In this document: in pieces, positions 28,015-38,600 of the stretch
Position numbering within the stretch: the stretch's first letter is position 1
Layout: the number at the start of each line of letters is the position of its first letter
NCBI GenBank assembly: GCA_027073495.1
Contig: JALSVQ010000017.1
Span: 1-64,000, forward strand
Length of the DNA stretch: 64,000 bases
From: Flavobacteriaceae bacterium
Lineage (GTDB): Bacteria > Bacteroidota > Bacteroidia > Flavobacteriales > Flavobacteriaceae
Direction of reading: 5' to 3'
Position numbers and translations under genes: made by a program
Notes under the pieces: model-generated
The model's input: only the letters and a program-made list of their open reading frames with translations
Database searches by the model: none
What the model was told of the DNA's origin: nothing

Positions 28015-29448
28015 TTAATCACCTACAAACTTCATCCCAATACTAACAATATTAGCTTTAAAACCGTTGTCTCGTTGATAATGATTAAAATTAAGTGTCA
28101 TGTTTTTCATTCCAAATTTTCCAATATGGAATTTTGTAAAAATATCACGGTACTTTACACCAAGACCAAACTGGTTAGATGAAAAAGGTGACAAATCATA
28201 ATCTGAAGTGTAATATTGCTCTGTAGAAAGATGTTTCTCATAAGGTGCAAAATAATCAATAGCTGTTTGCGTATAATAACGATAGTTTGGGTAGAGTGTA
28301 AATTTATCACCAAGTTTAATGGGCAATTCTAATTTGACTGTATGAGAGCGCATGCCCCAATCATCGGTATAATAGCGGTAATAGGTTTTAAACACCAAAT
28401 GTTCATTAATATATTGATGAAAACGCATGCCAAAAGGCAATTTTAATCTGCTGCTAGGCAGACGTTCAATATCATCGGAAAGCTGAAAAACACCTTGATT
28501 TTGTTTGGTAGTATAAACAGGGATGTAAGCTGGTGTTCCGATATAAAAATTGGCTTTATCAGCAAAATAAACACGCTGCATCGGACTTGACAACCACCCT
28601 TTTTGCATCACAATATCTGTAAAAAATGAAATTTGAGATTTTTTGCTCAATATTTGAGAAAAACTGAGTGAAACTGAATAGGTATTTCGTGCATTATTCT
28701 CAACTAAATTGGTGCTTACAGCACGCCAAGCATTGGGCGCGCTTTTATTAATGATATAGCCATTTTGATTATAAATTTTCTCGCCATTGAAAAAACCATA
28801 ATTAAGGTTTCCTCCACTGTGTTTGTATTCTATTATTTCAGTTGGATAAACAGGGCGCCAATTGTCTAAATAAATTGTTGCGCTAAGTCCTATTTCGGTA
28901 TTTTTTTGATTGAACTGCTTGCTCAATCCACCTCCAAAACCAAAAGAGAAATAATCAAATTCATTAGAAATACTCATATGTGCTGTACTTATAGTATTTC
29001 TATCATCAGAAGAATGACTGTAGCTAAAATTACCACTTGTCCAAACATCTGATTTTGAAGCTCCAGAAGAAATCAACCAAGGTGAACCGTTTGTGGTGCC
29101 ACCGCCACTATATTCACTAGTGGATGCTCCAGAAAAAGGATTGAGATTGCTCGAAGAAGCTGAACTATACGCAGAAATAGTAGCATCTATAGCCAGTACA
29201 TCGTCATCATTGAGTGGTATAGAAACAGAAATATCTGTGGCTGCATCAACTAACTCTTCTGAGCCAATACCACCGGTAACTGCTGCATTATCTCCATTTT
29301 GTCCATACACACTTCCTAATAAATCTATTTCGGTAGTTTCTAATACGCGTTTTTTATAGGTTTCCGTTTCTTGAGCATAGCTTGTAGCCATACTAATTAC
29401 AAAAAATAATATGCTAATTATTTTTATTTTTATATCGTTTAATTGCAT
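28015..29448 (-). CDS. DUF3570 domain-containing outer-membrane protein
   Basis: Barrel-like protein ending DNGFKANIVSIGMKFVGD; start adjusted to ATG 29448, overlapping the DUF4266-like stop. Confidence 0.8.
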   Translation of the reverse strand: MQLNDIKIKIISILFFVISMATSYAQETETYKKRVLETTEIDLLGSVYGQNGDNAAVTGGIGSEELVDAATDISVSIPLNDDDVLAIDATISAYSSASSSNLNPFSGASTSEYSGGGTTNGSPWLISSGASKSDVWTSGNFSYSHSSDDRNTISTAHMSISNEFDYFSFGFGGGLSKQFNQKNTEIGLSATIYLDNWRPVYPTEIIEYKHSGGNLNYGFFNGEKIYNQNGYIINKSAPNAWRAVSTNLVENNARNTYSVSLSFSQILSKKSQISFFTDIVMQKGWLSSPMQRVYFADKANFYIGTPAYIPVYTTKQNQGVFQLSDDIERLPSSRLKLPFGMRFHQYINEHLVFKTYYRYYTDDWGMRSHTVKLELPIKLGDKFTLYPNYRYYTQTAIDYFAPYEKHLSTEQYYTSDYDLSPFSSNQFGLGVKYRDIFTKFHIGKFGMKNMTLNFNHYQRDNGFKANIVSIGMKFVGD

Positions 29449-29651
29449 CCACATCCGCCACCAGCTTTACCACCATTGGCACCAGCAGCACCCTCACGAT
29501 AGACTTGAAATGTTGTTTCAAATTTTTGTTCTTTACGAGTTGACAAAGTCATATCAGGATCGTTAATTGTTACTTTCTCATACGGTTTTACTGCTACACA
29601 AGATGATAGGAGTGTAAGCAGTAGCACTGCTGTTAATAATTTATTGACCAT
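29439..29651 (-). CDS. DUF4266-like small lipoprotein
   Basis: Lipobox LLSSCVAVKPYEK; C-terminal GGKAGGGCGCN. Confidence 0.85.
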   Translation of the reverse strand: MVNKLLTAVLLLTLLSSCVAVKPYEKVTINDPDMTLSTRKEQKFETTFQVYREGAAGANGGKAGGGCGCN

Positions 29652-30627
29652 TAGTTTTTAGTTTTATAGTATTAGAAGTATGTATTTTTCCTTGATCATC
29701 AATAAGGATGCAAGCTGTATTTTTTAATTGATTAATTCTGTTTAAACCCGTTTCTACACCCATTACAAAAAGTGATGTAGCCAACGCATCTGCAAGTTCT
29801 GCACTTGATGCAAAAACACTCGCACTGATTATACCCGAAGCAGGAACACCTGTTCTCGGATCAATAATATGCGAATAGCGTTTGCCATTAAAAACAACGT
29901 ATTTTTCATAGTTTCCCGAAGTTACAATAGCACCTCGTTTTAAAGGCAATACAGCAAATGCTTTGTGTTTATTCATTGGGTTGGTTATTGCTACTTCCCA
30001 ATACTTCCCATTAGGTTGTTTGCCCCAAGTGTTCATATCTCCAGAAGCATTAATTATACCTGCTTTTACTCCTTTAGATTGTAAGAGTTTTTTGGCAGTA
30101 TCAGCTGCATAGCCTTTACCAATAGCTCCAAAACCGATACGCATTCCTTTTAGTTTAAGAAATACACTGTGGTCTTGACCATTCATTATGATGTTTTTAT
30201 AACCTACTTTAGATACAGAAGCAGCGATAGCTGCAGCACTAGGAAAAGTCTTCATAGAACCATCAAATTTCCATATTTTATCCATTGATGCGTAACTAAT
30301 ATCAAATGCGCCATCGGTAAGCTTCGATATTAATTTTGCACGGCTAATGAGATTAAACAGCTCTTCACTTACAACTACAGGTTTAATACCTGCATTGGCA
30401 TTGATTCGAGAGGTTTCTGAAGTGCTATCCCAAGAAGATATCAGTTTTTCTATACGTTTTATCTCAGTAATAGCGTCTTGAATACGCAACTGGGCAATAC
30501 TATCATTTTGGCAAACTACTGTTATTCCAAAATCGGAACCCATAAGGAGTAACTTTTTTTGAAAAACCTGCTGTGCTTGTGTTGTGTTTACAAAAGTAAA
30601 TAGGAATAGTATCAATGCTTTTTTCAT
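29641..30627 (-). CDS. apbE: FAD:protein FMN transferase
   Basis: MGSDFGITVVCQND; GFGAIGKGYAADTAKKLL; INASGDMNTWG; YSHIIDPRTGVPASG. Confidence 0.95.
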   Translation of the reverse strand: MKKALILFLFTFVNTTQAQQVFQKKLLLMGSDFGITVVCQNDSIAQLRIQDAITEIKRIEKLISSWDSTSETSRINANAGIKPVVVSEELFNLISRAKLISKLTDGAFDISYASMDKIWKFDGSMKTFPSAAAIAASVSKVGYKNIIMNGQDHSVFLKLKGMRIGFGAIGKGYAADTAKKLLQSKGVKAGIINASGDMNTWGKQPNGKYWEVAITNPMNKHKAFAVLPLKRGAIVTSGNYEKYVVFNGKRYSHIIDPRTGVPASGIISASVFASSAELADALATSLFVMGVETGLNRINQLKNTACILIDDQGKIHTSNTIKLKTNGQ

Positions 30628-30631
30628 GGTA

Positions 30632-31066
30632 TCAGAATGCGTTTAATAATTCAAAGTAATCTGTTGGTGTTCGGTTTCTATCATAGCTTGTACTGCCTAA
30701 AACCTTACCGTTTTTATCCAATACAACAACATAAGGAAAATAGCCATGAGGATTGTATTGCGCTGCTAAGATATCATTTTTTTCTTGTTGTGCTTTTGCT
30801 AATTGGTTTTTCTTTTTTCTTGGAAAATCTGCTTTAAGCATTACAAATTTACCTTTAGCCAGTTTTTGAAAAGTCGTTGAATTCCAAATGGTACGTTCGA
30901 GTTTTATACAAGGCGCGCACCAATCAGAACCTTGAAACACGAGTATTATTTTTTGATTATTATTTTGTGCTTTTTTTTGCGCTTGTGCAAGGTCGTAATT
31001 CCAGTCTTGCGCTTGTACGTTGATTATGCTTAATAATAGAATAAATAAGAAGATTGCTTTTTTCAT
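30632..31066 (-). CDS. Thioredoxin-fold protein, exported
   Basis: Signal peptide; FQGSDWCAPCIKLERTIW; YFPYVVVLDKNGKVLG. Confidence 0.92.
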   Translation of the reverse strand: MKKAIFLFILLLSIINVQAQDWNYDLAQAQKKAQNNNQKIILVFQGSDWCAPCIKLERTIWNSTTFQKLAKGKFVMLKADFPRKKKNQLAKAQQEKNDILAAQYNPHGYFPYVVVLDKNGKVLGSTSYDRNRTPTDYFELLNAF

Positions 31067-31334
31067 GTTTTTTTAGTTTTAGTCTCTTGTTTATATAAAG
31101 GTTAGCCCATTGTTAACCAACTTTTATACGCTTTTTCATATATTGTTTTAACGTAGTATTCATTTATATAGTCTGTAGTAAGTAGTAAAACTTACACTAC
31201 TACAACGAGTAATAAAACAAATACCCTACCAATTATTACTCAAAAGCTAAAAATATCATTAAAAAAAACCAATTAACTGCAACTATTGATATATTTGCTC
31301 GTCTATCTAAATAAACGTAAATAAGAAAATTGTT

Positions 31335-33698
31335 ATGAAAAAGGTTTTAGTATTATTAGTGCTTATAAGCTTGCAAAGCTATGGGCAAGAACACACCTTT
31401 AGTGGTAGAATAGTCAATCAATTAGACGGTGAAACATTATTTGGCGCAACGGTTTCCACTTCAGATTTTAAATATGGAACGGTTACCAATGAATATGGCT
31501 ACTATACATTAAACATTCCTGATGGAAATTATACCATAGTTTTTAGTAACATGGGCTTTGAAACACTACAAAAAGAAATTACTATAAATAATAATCAAGT
31601 TCTTAATGTAGCACTCAAAGAGGCTATTAACCAAATAGAAGGAGTAACAATATCTGCTCAAGAAGCACACGTCAAAGACAAGATACGCAAACCACAAATG
31701 AGTGTAACCAAACTCAGTGTCAAAACCATAAAACTGGCTCCTGTAGTACTAGGAGAAACTGATATTTTAAAAACCATCACCTTACTGCCTGGAGTAACCA
31801 ATAGTGGCGAAGGAAGTTCAGGATTTAATGTTCGTGGCGGCGCTGCCGATCAAAACCTTGTGTTATTAGATGAAGCTACTATCTATAATACGTCACATCT
31901 TTTTGGTTTTTTCTCTGTTTTTAATGCTGATGCTATTAAAGACATAAACCTTTACAAAGGAGGTATTCCTGCCAAATATGGAGGTCGCATTTCATCGGTT
32001 TTAGATGTTCGCCAAAAAGATGGAAACAATAAAGCATTTCATACTAATGGTGGTATAGGACTTATATCAAGCAGATTACTAGTAGAAGGACCGCTCAAAA
32101 AAGATAAAGCGTCATTTCTTTTTGCAGGACGTACTTCTTATGTCAACGTTTTTCTCAAATTAGCCAACAAAGAACCTCGTACTTCTTTTTATGATTTGAA
32201 TACTAAGCTTTCTTATCTGTTTAATACGAATAATAAATTGTATTTATCAGGGTATTTTGGTAGGGATAATTTTAAATTACCTTTTTTTGATAATAGCTAT
32301 GGTAACAACACGTTCAATTTAAGATGGAATCATTTATTTAATCCACGATTATTCTCCAATCTATCATTAATTTATAGTAAATATAATTATAGATTGTCAT
32401 TTAATACACTTGATTTTCAATGGGATTCTGATATCGTTGACCTCAACATAAAATACGATTTCAAATACAGTATCAATGAGCAATATAAACTGAATTTTGG
32501 ATTGAATTTTAACAAATACACCTTTAATCCAGGTGAAATAACAGCTACAAGTAGTACATCAGTCATTAACCCGGAAAAACTTGCAGATAAATATGCTTAT
32601 GAACCTGCACTCTATGCCGAATTAGAACATAAGATTTCTAACAAACTAAATCTACGTTATGGCTTACGCCTAAGTTCTTTTTTTAGAATGGGCAAGCAGA
32701 CCTTAAACGTATATCAAAACAATCAAGCCGTAGTCTATAATAGCAATCTTGATATTTATGAAAGTGGTACTGTCATTGGCGAAAAAAACTATACTAAAGG
32801 CGAAACAATACAATCTTTTGCTGGCTTAGAACCTCGCTTTTCTTTGGCGTATCAACTTAATGAAAAGAGTTCTTTTAAGGCAAGTTTCCAACACATCAAC
32901 CAATATTTACATTTAATATCCAATACCAATTCAGCAACTCCTCTTGATGTTTGGGCACCAAGTGGAACGTTTATAGCCCCTGAAAAATCAAATCAATATG
33001 CTATTGGCTATTTTAAAAATTGGAAAGACGATACGTATTCTTTAGAAGTAGAAAGTTATTATAAAACCATTACAGACAAACTAGATTATAGAGATGGTGC
33101 TGACCTTATAGCTAATGATCATCTTGAAACCGAAATTTTGGCAGGAGATGCTCGTGCTTATGGTTTAGAGGTTTTAGTGCGAAAGAATAAAGGCAAACTA
33201 ACCGGTTGGGTAAGCTATACATTGAGCAAATCAGAACAACGTGTTTTAGGGCGAACACCGTTAGAAACTGGTATTAATAACGGAAACTGGTATAATACGC
33301 CTTACGACAGAACACATGATATTTCTATAACAGGAAGCTATGCACTCAATAAAAAATGGAAATTTAGTAGTAATTTTATTTTTCAAACAGGAAGACCTAC
33401 TAACTACCCTTCGGGACGCTATCAATTTGGAGGAATTACTGTTCCTGTTTTTGTAACGCGTAATGCAGAGCGTTTGCCTGCTTACCATCGCTTGGACATT
33501 GCTGCTACGCTTACACCAAGTAATAATAAAGGACGCAACTGGAAGAGCGAATGGGTTTTTGGTATTTACAATCTCTATGGTAGAAAAAATGCAGCTTCTA
33601 TTACCTTTCAAGAGAATCCAACAACGCATCTTAATGAAGCTGTTCGTACATCAATTTTTGGTTTTATGCCAGCAATAACTTACAATTTCAAATTCTAA
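31335..33698 (+). CDS. TonB-dependent receptor with carboxypeptidase-like regulatory domain
   Basis: TFSGRIVNQLDGETLFGATVSTSDFKYGTVTNEYGYYTL; plug GEGSSGFNVRGGAADQNLVLLDEATIYN; C-terminal YNFKF. Confidence 0.94.
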   Translation: MKKVLVLLVLISLQSYGQEHTFSGRIVNQLDGETLFGATVSTSDFKYGTVTNEYGYYTLNIPDGNYTIVFSNMGFETLQKEITINNNQVLNVALKEAINQIEGVTISAQEAHVKDKIRKPQMSVTKLSVKTIKLAPVVLGETDILKTITLLPGVTNSGEGSSGFNVRGGAADQNLVLLDEATIYNTSHLFGFFSVFNADAIKDINLYKGGIPAKYGGRISSVLDVRQKDGNNKAFHTNGGIGLISSRLLVEGPLKKDKASFLFAGRTSYVNVFLKLANKEPRTSFYDLNTKLSYLFNTNNKLYLSGYFGRDNFKLPFFDNSYGNNTFNLRWNHLFNPRLFSNLSLIYSKYNYRLSFNTLDFQWDSDIVDLNIKYDFKYSINEQYKLNFGLNFNKYTFNPGEITATSSTSVINPEKLADKYAYEPALYAELEHKISNKLNLRYGLRLSSFFRMGKQTLNVYQNNQAVVYNSNLDIYESGTVIGEKNYTKGETIQSFAGLEPRFSLAYQLNEKSSFKASFQHINQYLHLISNTNSATPLDVWAPSGTFIAPEKSNQYAIGYFKNWKDDTYSLEVESYYKTITDKLDYRDGADLIANDHLETEILAGDARAYGLEVLVRKNKGKLTGWVSYTLSKSEQRVLGRTPLETGINNGNWYNTPYDRTHDISITGSYALNKKWKFSSNFIFQTGRPTNYPSGRYQFGGITVPVFVTRNAERLPAYHRLDIAATLTPSNNKGRNWKSEWVFGIYNLYGRKNAASITFQENPTTHLNEAVRTSIFGFMPAITYNFKF

Positions 33699-33708
33699 AA
33701 ACATAATT

Positions 33709-34542
33709 ATGAAAACACTAAAAATAATAGCAATATCACTTTTTTTAATATCACTTAATGCCTGTGAAGATGTGGTAGATGTAGATTTACAAACTGGACA
33801 CGAACGCCTTGTTATTGAAGCTTTCATTGGATGGGATGAAGGTACAGCAGGAAATGAACAATCTATTCTGTTGACCAAAACAGCTTCTTTTTATACCAAT
33901 GAGATTGTTTATGCAACAGGAGCTCAAGTGAAAATAACAAATCTAGATACTACAAGTGAATTCGTTTTTACAGAAAATACGCCTGGAAACTATGAAACAT
34001 CAAGTTTTGTACCAATAGCAGGAAACCACTACCGTTTGGATATTGTTTATAATGGCGCATCATATAGTGGAGAAGAAACGCTATTGCCAACTCCAACTAT
34101 TAGCACGGTAGATCAATCTGTTACAGATGGATTTAGCAGTACTGAACCTGAGATAAACATCTATTTTCAAGATTATGCTAATGAAGAAAATTTTTATAGA
34201 ATAGTAATCGATCAAAGCAGGCCGAGTTCAAGTGATGTATTTCCTACGGATCAATACAACTATAGTGATGAATTTCAAGATGGTGCACTATTAAAAGATT
34301 TTTATGAAAGTGATGATATAGAGGTTGGAGATGTTTTTGATATTACACTATATAGTATTTCTCCAAGATTTAATTATTTTTTAGAGCTTATTACAGAACA
34401 ATCAAATAGTGGTTTTGGACCTTTTTCTAGTCCACCTGTTAATGTAAAAGGTAATTGTGTGAACACATCAAATCAAGAGGATTATCCTTATGGTTATTTT
34501 GCATTAACGCAAGTAAGTCATGCCTCATATATTTTTCAATAA
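33709..34542 (+). CDS. DUF4249 lipoprotein
   Basis: Lipobox SLNACEDVVDVDLQTGHERLVIEAFI; follows a TonB receptor as usual for this family. Confidence 0.88.
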   Translation: MKTLKIIAISLFLISLNACEDVVDVDLQTGHERLVIEAFIGWDEGTAGNEQSILLTKTASFYTNEIVYATGAQVKITNLDTTSEFVFTENTPGNYETSSFVPIAGNHYRLDIVYNGASYSGEETLLPTPTISTVDQSVTDGFSSTEPEINIYFQDYANEENFYRIVIDQSRPSSSDVFPTDQYNYSDEFQDGALLKDFYESDDIEVGDVFDITLYSISPRFNYFLELITEQSNSGFGPFSSPPVNVKGNCVNTSNQEDYPYGYFALTQVSHASYIFQ

Positions 34543-34543
34543 T

Positions 34544-35617
34544 TTAAAAATCAAATCGTAGTTGTACTGACATTGATTTTTTGGAAACATTGTCCAAGTT
34601 TGAAACAGAAATACCTAATAGGCGCACCGATTCTTTGGGTTTTTCTTGATACAATAACGCTTTGGCAATACTAAACAACATGGAAGCATTATTGGTGAAT
34701 GTGTTTGTGGTTTTACTCCGTGTTTGTATCGAAAAATCGCTGTATTTTATTTTTAGTGTAATGGTTTTTCCCTTTATGTTGCTTTTGGTCAAACGCTCTT
34801 GAAGTTTTTTTGCTATTTTTTCTAGTTCAGCTTCCATATAAACCTCAGAAGTGAGATTGGTTTCAAAAGTGTGTTCTGCCGCAATAGATTTGGTGGTTCG
34901 GTTGGGTTTTACAGCACTCTCATCTATACCACGTGCCAACTGATAATAGCGCACGGCTGAATTGCCAAAATTTTGTTCTAAAAAATCTAGTGATTTATCA
35001 CGCAGTTCTTTTCCTGTAAAAATACCAAGGTTAAGCATTTTCTTAGCTGTAACTTTGCCAATACCAAAGAATTTTTGAATGGGTAAATCTGCCACAAAAT
35101 CTAAAATTTCATTTGGTGCTACGGTCTTTTGACCATTGGGTTTATTGTAGTCTGAAGCTATTTTTGCTATAAATTTATTGCTTGATATTCCTGCAGAAGC
35201 AGTTAATCCTGTTTCGTTATAAATCTGTTCACGAATATCACGTGCTATTAGTGTTGCCGAAATACGTTTTTTTTTATTGAAGGTAACATCCAAAAAAGCT
35301 TCATCAAAAGACAAAGGCTCTATAAGGTCTGTATATGTTCTAAAGATTCCGCGTATTTGGTTAGATAATAATTTGTAGCGTTTAAAATCTGATGGTACAA
35401 AAATAAGTTCGGGACATCGTTTTTGCGCCACAACACTACTCATTGCTGATCGGATACCAAACTTACGTGCTTCATAACTCGCTGCAGAAATAACGCCGCG
35501 TTGATGTGGCGAACCTACAACTACAGGTTTTCCTCGTAGTTCTTCATTGTCTAATTGAGCCACAGCAGCAAAAAAAGCATCCATATCGACATGTATTATT
35601 TTTCGCTGCTGTGTCAT
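34544..35617 (-). CDS. dinB: DNA polymerase IV (Y-family)
   Basis: KIIHVDMDAFFAAVAQLDNEELRGKPVVVG; PLSFDEAFLDVT; GIGKVTAKKM. Confidence 0.97.
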   Translation of the reverse strand: MTQQRKIIHVDMDAFFAAVAQLDNEELRGKPVVVGSPHQRGVISAASYEARKFGIRSAMSSVVAQKRCPELIFVPSDFKRYKLLSNQIRGIFRTYTDLIEPLSFDEAFLDVTFNKKKRISATLIARDIREQIYNETGLTASAGISSNKFIAKIASDYNKPNGQKTVAPNEILDFVADLPIQKFFGIGKVTAKKMLNLGIFTGKELRDKSLDFLEQNFGNSAVRYYQLARGIDESAVKPNRTTKSIAAEHTFETNLTSEVYMEAELEKIAKKLQERLTKSNIKGKTITLKIKYSDFSIQTRSKTTNTFTNNASMLFSIAKALLYQEKPKESVRLLGISVSNLDNVSKKSMSVQLRFDF

Positions 35618-35623
35618 TATTTA

Positions 35624-38600
35624 TTACTTCAATAGTATCTTTTTAGTAAATTGTCCTTGGTCACTTTTTACTTTTAGCAAATACATGCCTTTTGACAGCT
35701 CGTTCATATCAAGATTATAATTGTTTCCTTGAAATGAATGTGTTATTGTTTTTACTAACTGCCCTGTTATAGTATAGACTTGTAAGTTTTTTATAGCTGT
35801 ATTCGAATTCCAAGAGAGTGCAAAAACACCATTAGAAGGGTTGGGTTTAATCGTTATAGTGTTTTCAATGGAATTTGCTACACCCAATGTACCAGAAATT
35901 GTAAAATCATCGATAACCACACCTTGTTCATTAACATACGAATCTGATAAGAATACAAATCGAAATTGAATACTAGTTGTGGTTGTAAAATCTTCTAAAT
36001 CATAAGAATAAAGTTGTAGTGTATCTGCTATTCCTGTCCATTGTTTTCCTGGAAGACCATTAGCTGTAGTAGCGCTATTATACCAATTGGGGTCTGAAGC
36101 ATTTCCTAGTATTTGCCAATTATTACCATCAGTACTAAATTCCATATATAAATAATCCCAATCTAATTCAGTACGGAATGCCATTTTGAAATTCAATATT
36201 GGCGATGTAATGGTAGTTAAATCATAACAAGGTGAATATAAATACGCATGTGTTCCAGGTAAATAATCTGCAGTAGCACCAATACAGTAGGCTTTTGTAC
36301 CTGAAGAGACTGTATTCAAATTTGCAGATGCAGGACTTGCTATTTGCCAAGCTGCTCCTGTTGTCATAAAAGTATCTGTAGTACTATCTTCAAAGGAGAA
36401 CAAAGTAGTTGGCACATCACTTCTGTTGATTATAAAAGTTGAATATCCTGAATTATTATCAACATAAGCATCATTAGCTATAGTTGATGAAACTTGAAGT
36501 TCATGATCTCCAATATTTAATGATTGGCTTGGTAAAGCTATTGCTATTGTTTGCCCAGCAGTCAATGTTCCATTCCATTGAAAGCTTTGCGAAGCATCGT
36601 TATCATAATTATATGTAAAGTCTATTTGATTAATATTATTTTGACCATTATTAAACACTTCTACATTTGGTGTAACTGTAGTGCCACAAGAAATAATTTT
36701 ATTAGGGGCAATAATTTTATTATTTTTAACATCATCACTGGCTACTTCGCTAGAAATAGGAGATTGCCATACGCCTCTTCCATAAGTTGCAGCTGTTATT
36801 GTATGATTATAACTATTTATTTCTAAATCGCTAACAGAAACGTTAGGTAAATTGGTATCAAATACTTGCCAAGTAGTAGGATTGGTATCATCAAGATAAT
36901 AAACTCCAAGACTGGTTCCTACATAAATAGGATTATCTGAATGATGGTTTTGATGTCTAACAACATTCTTTGAATCAGCAGGTAAATTATAGGTAATGTC
37001 TATCCAAGTAGCAGCATTATCAGTAGTTTTATATACTTTTCCACTAGTTCCATAAGTGCTAATATAAATAGTGTTACTATCCAAATTATTAACCTCTATT
37101 GAAGATATTGCGTTAGTGAATGTATGGATATTTGTAAAACTAACACCTGAATCTGTACTTTTAAATAAATTAGAATCTTTAGAAACATAAATAATAGCAT
37201 TGTCTAAAGGGTCAACCTCTATATTTTCTATTTTCCCACCAAAATCAGCTCCAGAAACAGCTATAAAAGTTTGATTTTCTATTTTATATAGTTTATTATA
37301 ACCGGCGTATAAAACACTTTGCTTGTTTGCTACCAAAGGTGTAATCCAATTCCCTGTTACTCCTGAAGGTGGAGAAGCATAAGAAGCACCAGAAGCACCA
37401 CCATCTTGTGTTGTATAGAGTGTTAAACCACTTTGGATAAAACCATAATAGGTATTAGGATTGTTTGGATCAACAGCACAATCCATACCATCTGCACCGT
37501 GATAAACTCCCCATGAGCCATTATTATACCCAAAACCTCCATTATCTTGAAGACCTCCTACAACATGGTTATTCACATCTTTTGATACAGAAACACGGTA
37601 AAATTCTCCAATAGCCAAACCATTAACGGTTAAATCTGTAAAATTAGCTCCGTCATCAGTAGATCGATAAATACCGCCATCTGTTCCTGCAAATAAAACA
37701 CCATTATAGTATCTTAAAAAATGAATATCAGCATGAGTATAACTACTAGTATTTGGTGAAGACCAATTATTAAGCGCTATAAAATTATCGCCACCATCTG
37801 TAGATTTCCAAATATTTAATACACCTACAAAAACAGTATTTACATTGGTGTCAGAAACTGTTATTGCCATATCATACCAGGATTGATCACTTTCAAAAAT
37901 ATCATCAGTTTCTAGTGTTTTAGTAAAATTAGCACCACTGTCAGTAGATTTATAAACACCTTCAAAATTACTATTTGCAGCATTAAGCAAATAGACAACC
38001 GTATTATCTGCTGGAGTAACTGCTATTGCCATTCTTGAAGTATTTGTAGGCATTCCTGCACTTGTTATAGCAGTAAAGGTTTCACCAAAATCTGTGGATC
38101 GGTAAAACGTATTATTCAATGCAGCATAAATTGTATCCGGGCTATTGGGCTTTAATTTTAAATCTTTACAATTTCCTGCTAGTACTAAAGTCCAATTAAC
38201 ACCTGCATCTGTGGTTTTATAGATTCCATCATCAGTTGCTACCCAAAGCATATTACTATCATTGGGATTAATATAAATATCATTTGATCGGTTATAAGTT
38301 GTGTTAAAAACTAAGCCGGTTGTATTCCATGTAGTTCCGCCATCTGTAGATTTCATCACTCCGATACTGTATGTATCTCCTGCATCATCATCTCCTGTTG
38401 CGATATAAATCGTGTTAGAATTATTAGGATCTATAGCTATACCTGAAACTCCAAGCTGAGGTAGGTCATCACTTTTTGCTGTCCAACTTTGTCCAGCATC
38501 TGTAGATTTCCAGATACCACCTGCTGGTGTTCCTACATAATAGGTGTTTGCATTATTAGGGTCTATAATAGCAAAATTAACACGCCCTTGACCTGGTGAC

